A stretch of DNA of 64,000 bases, from the NCBI RefSeq assembly GCF_019399895.1, contig NC_091874.1, positions 2,234,501 to 2,298,500 on the forward strand. Direction: 5' to 3'. The notes under the pieces were generated by a model. The model made no database searches. It saw only the letters and a list, made by a program, of their open reading frames with translations, and was not told the origin of the DNA. A program made the position numbers and the translations under genes. The stretch is from Cardiocondyla obscurior (lineage: Eukaryota; Arthropoda; Insecta; Hymenoptera; Formicidae). Positions 62,461 to 64,000 of the stretch are shown one piece after another; position 1 is the stretch's first letter, and each line of letters begins with the position of its first letter.

Positions 62461-64000
62461 GTATGTCTACTTTTATAAAGAAATTGCGATTAAACCAGCA
62501 ATTAAAAATATTACACAGAGGTATATAAAGTGTTATAAAATTTTAAGTGGATGTGCGGTATACATTTTATTGAACGAGAAAAAATAAGTACCGTAGAGTC
62601 GAGACACGAGACCAGCGCAGGTTCGCTCGTAAGAAATTCTCAGCATATGTTCGGCAAATGTTGCTTATCGTTGGTTCCCATGCAACTTGATGCACATCAT
62701 CATTGCGATATTGCAGGCAGTCGTGTATCGGCCACTGCCATCAAGACCGGATCAACGTAAACCGTTCTCTCTTTGTGACAATCGCACGGCGTAGAATAGT
62801 GTGTTATTTTTGTTACAGTATGTCAACAACATTGTTGCAATTATTTGGAAGCTGCGGTACTTTTTGTATGCGAAAGTCGAGACCCTTGATCTTCAATATG
62901 AATAAAAGATTCCGGGCATCAGTCGGGACCAACGAAATAAATTACTACGGAGTGCTCAATTCGAACGTGAGGCGATAGTGCGACACATCGATTTTGTCAG
63001 TGAAATCCCGAGGCAGAGAGACTGCATTCTCACGTAGCCGGTACAACAGCAATATACGTGAAATTATTTGGAAAAGAAAGACAGCCATAACACACGGATA
63101 GAAAAATAAGATAAAATATAACGAACACTATCCTTATCACGTGCGAAGGTGTCTATTAAGAATCGCGATAAGCGTGCAGTAAAATTCGATACGAGAATCG
63201 AGAGGGTGAAACAACGGGTAATGGAATGTGTTCCTGTTTTTACTTGCGGCTGAGCAAACATCTTCTTGAAGGTCTAGGCACGCGCCTGGCTGATGAGGTT
63301 GCTGATATGATAGTGCGAATCAAGAGAGACCTGTCCACGTGTTGTTATTCACAACCACCCGAGCCGCCAGGTACACAGATCGGTTAAACAACGCATTCTT
63401 TAACGACGCAGCTCTATTTGCCGGTGTCGTATAATCACTTGTTTGCCAAATGGACTGTTTCCGTAAAAATAAAGTAAAGAAAATATGCTGAGCATTGATG
63501 TTAAGCGTCAATCAACTGCTTTGACATTAAATTAAAAAAAAAATTTTTAAAAACCCAAAAGGCGGAGTTAATTAAATTAGCTTATAAACGGCTCATATGA
63601 TCGCGGTGCAATGTGAGAATGCTGCGCTAATAGAACATCTGTTCCCTCTTCATTCGCCGAAGGTCGTCGAACCTCAGCCGCCGGACGGAAATAGATTTTG
63701 ATAATTAATCTTTCGCTTTCCGCATACATTATTTTTTTATATAATGTCATACATTGTTTGGCATTAAGTTTAATGTGTTTTTACAATATTGAGAAAAATT
63801 GTAATTAACATTTGCGATATCATTCATATTTGAAAGAAAAGATCAGATTTTCATTGTGATATCGATAAATAAATTTCTTAAATATGATAATCGCCAGAAA
63901 TCTCGCGAGCTTTCAAAATAATGTAGATAAGCGTCATATTTATTCAGGTATATTTCGTCTCGTTTATTGAATCTGTAAAGTTCTTCAGTATAAGAATGAC
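62461..64000. other. Intron of the SAM adaptor gene to the right edge
   Basis: It starts with a GTATGT donor. No exon with SH2 features (FLVR-type motif) or a continuing frame is recognised in these 1.5 kb. A proline-containing stretch at 63331-63370 before a GTACAC is too weak to call. An A-run lies near 63533-63543. Confidence 0.5.

Noticed and set aside
63331..63370. Possible next exon of the SAM adaptor (frame with PPEPP before GTACAC)
   Set aside because: Poor acceptor, weak donor and no SH2 or other family features.
1..64000. tRNA, rRNA genes and CRISPR arrays
   Set aside because: No cloverleaf-type sequence with A and B boxes, no rRNA core sequence and no spaced direct-repeat array were seen.

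Overview
The window is nuclear DNA from an insect. Genes are split by GT-AG introns from about 100 bp to 8 kb, AT-rich intergenic DNA alternates with CpG-dense blocks, and there are many long A or T runs. The four recognisable proteins are animal families with insect-like sequences. CpG is not depleted and two families of small palindromic elements are scattered about, which fits a hymenopteran, possibly an ant. That last step is inference.

Layout. Positions 1-6830 hold no recognisable gene apart from the 5' flank of the first one. A G protein-coupled receptor kinase of the GRK4/5/6 type (Gprk2-like) runs on the + strand from the ATG at 6831 to about 19099 in seven proposed coding exons, with a first intron of about 8.2 kb. 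From 19100 to 32163 I recognise no gene, only palindromic elements and simple repeats. A ten-exon L-type amino acid transporter light chain (SLC7 family, minidiscs/LAT1-like, 494 residues) runs on the - strand from 42264 down to 32164. Its flanks and introns carry many copies of the palindromic elements. From 42270 to 56061 I recognise no protein family. This stretch holds a strong long hairpin (43935-44067), a duplicated exon-like unit in a probable + strand spliced transcript (44457-45135), a CpG-dense block (50300-51250) and a short pre-miRNA-like hairpin (55244-55305).

A monothiol glutaredoxin 3 (PICOT-like, 228 residues, two coding exons) lies on the - strand at 57111-56062. Head to head with it, 1.45 kb away, a + strand gene starts at 58565 and runs out of the window. 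Its six visible exons encode an N-terminal SAM-like domain, a central acidic region with pYxN-type tyrosines, and proline-rich stretches. That is the architecture of the SLP-76/BLNK adaptor family, whose C-terminal SH2 domain would lie beyond the right edge.

The genes do not form a pathway. Loosely, Gprk2 desensitises or tunes GPCR and Hedgehog signalling, the LAT carrier feeds amino acids to growth control, Grx3 serves iron-sulfur trafficking, and the SLP-76-like protein would scaffold tyrosine-kinase signalling. The most notable points are the SLP-76/BLNK-like adaptor in an insect, the two hairpins, the duplicated Arg-rich exon unit and the two palindromic element families. All exon joins were made by eye from splice signals and reading frame and have no transcript support here.
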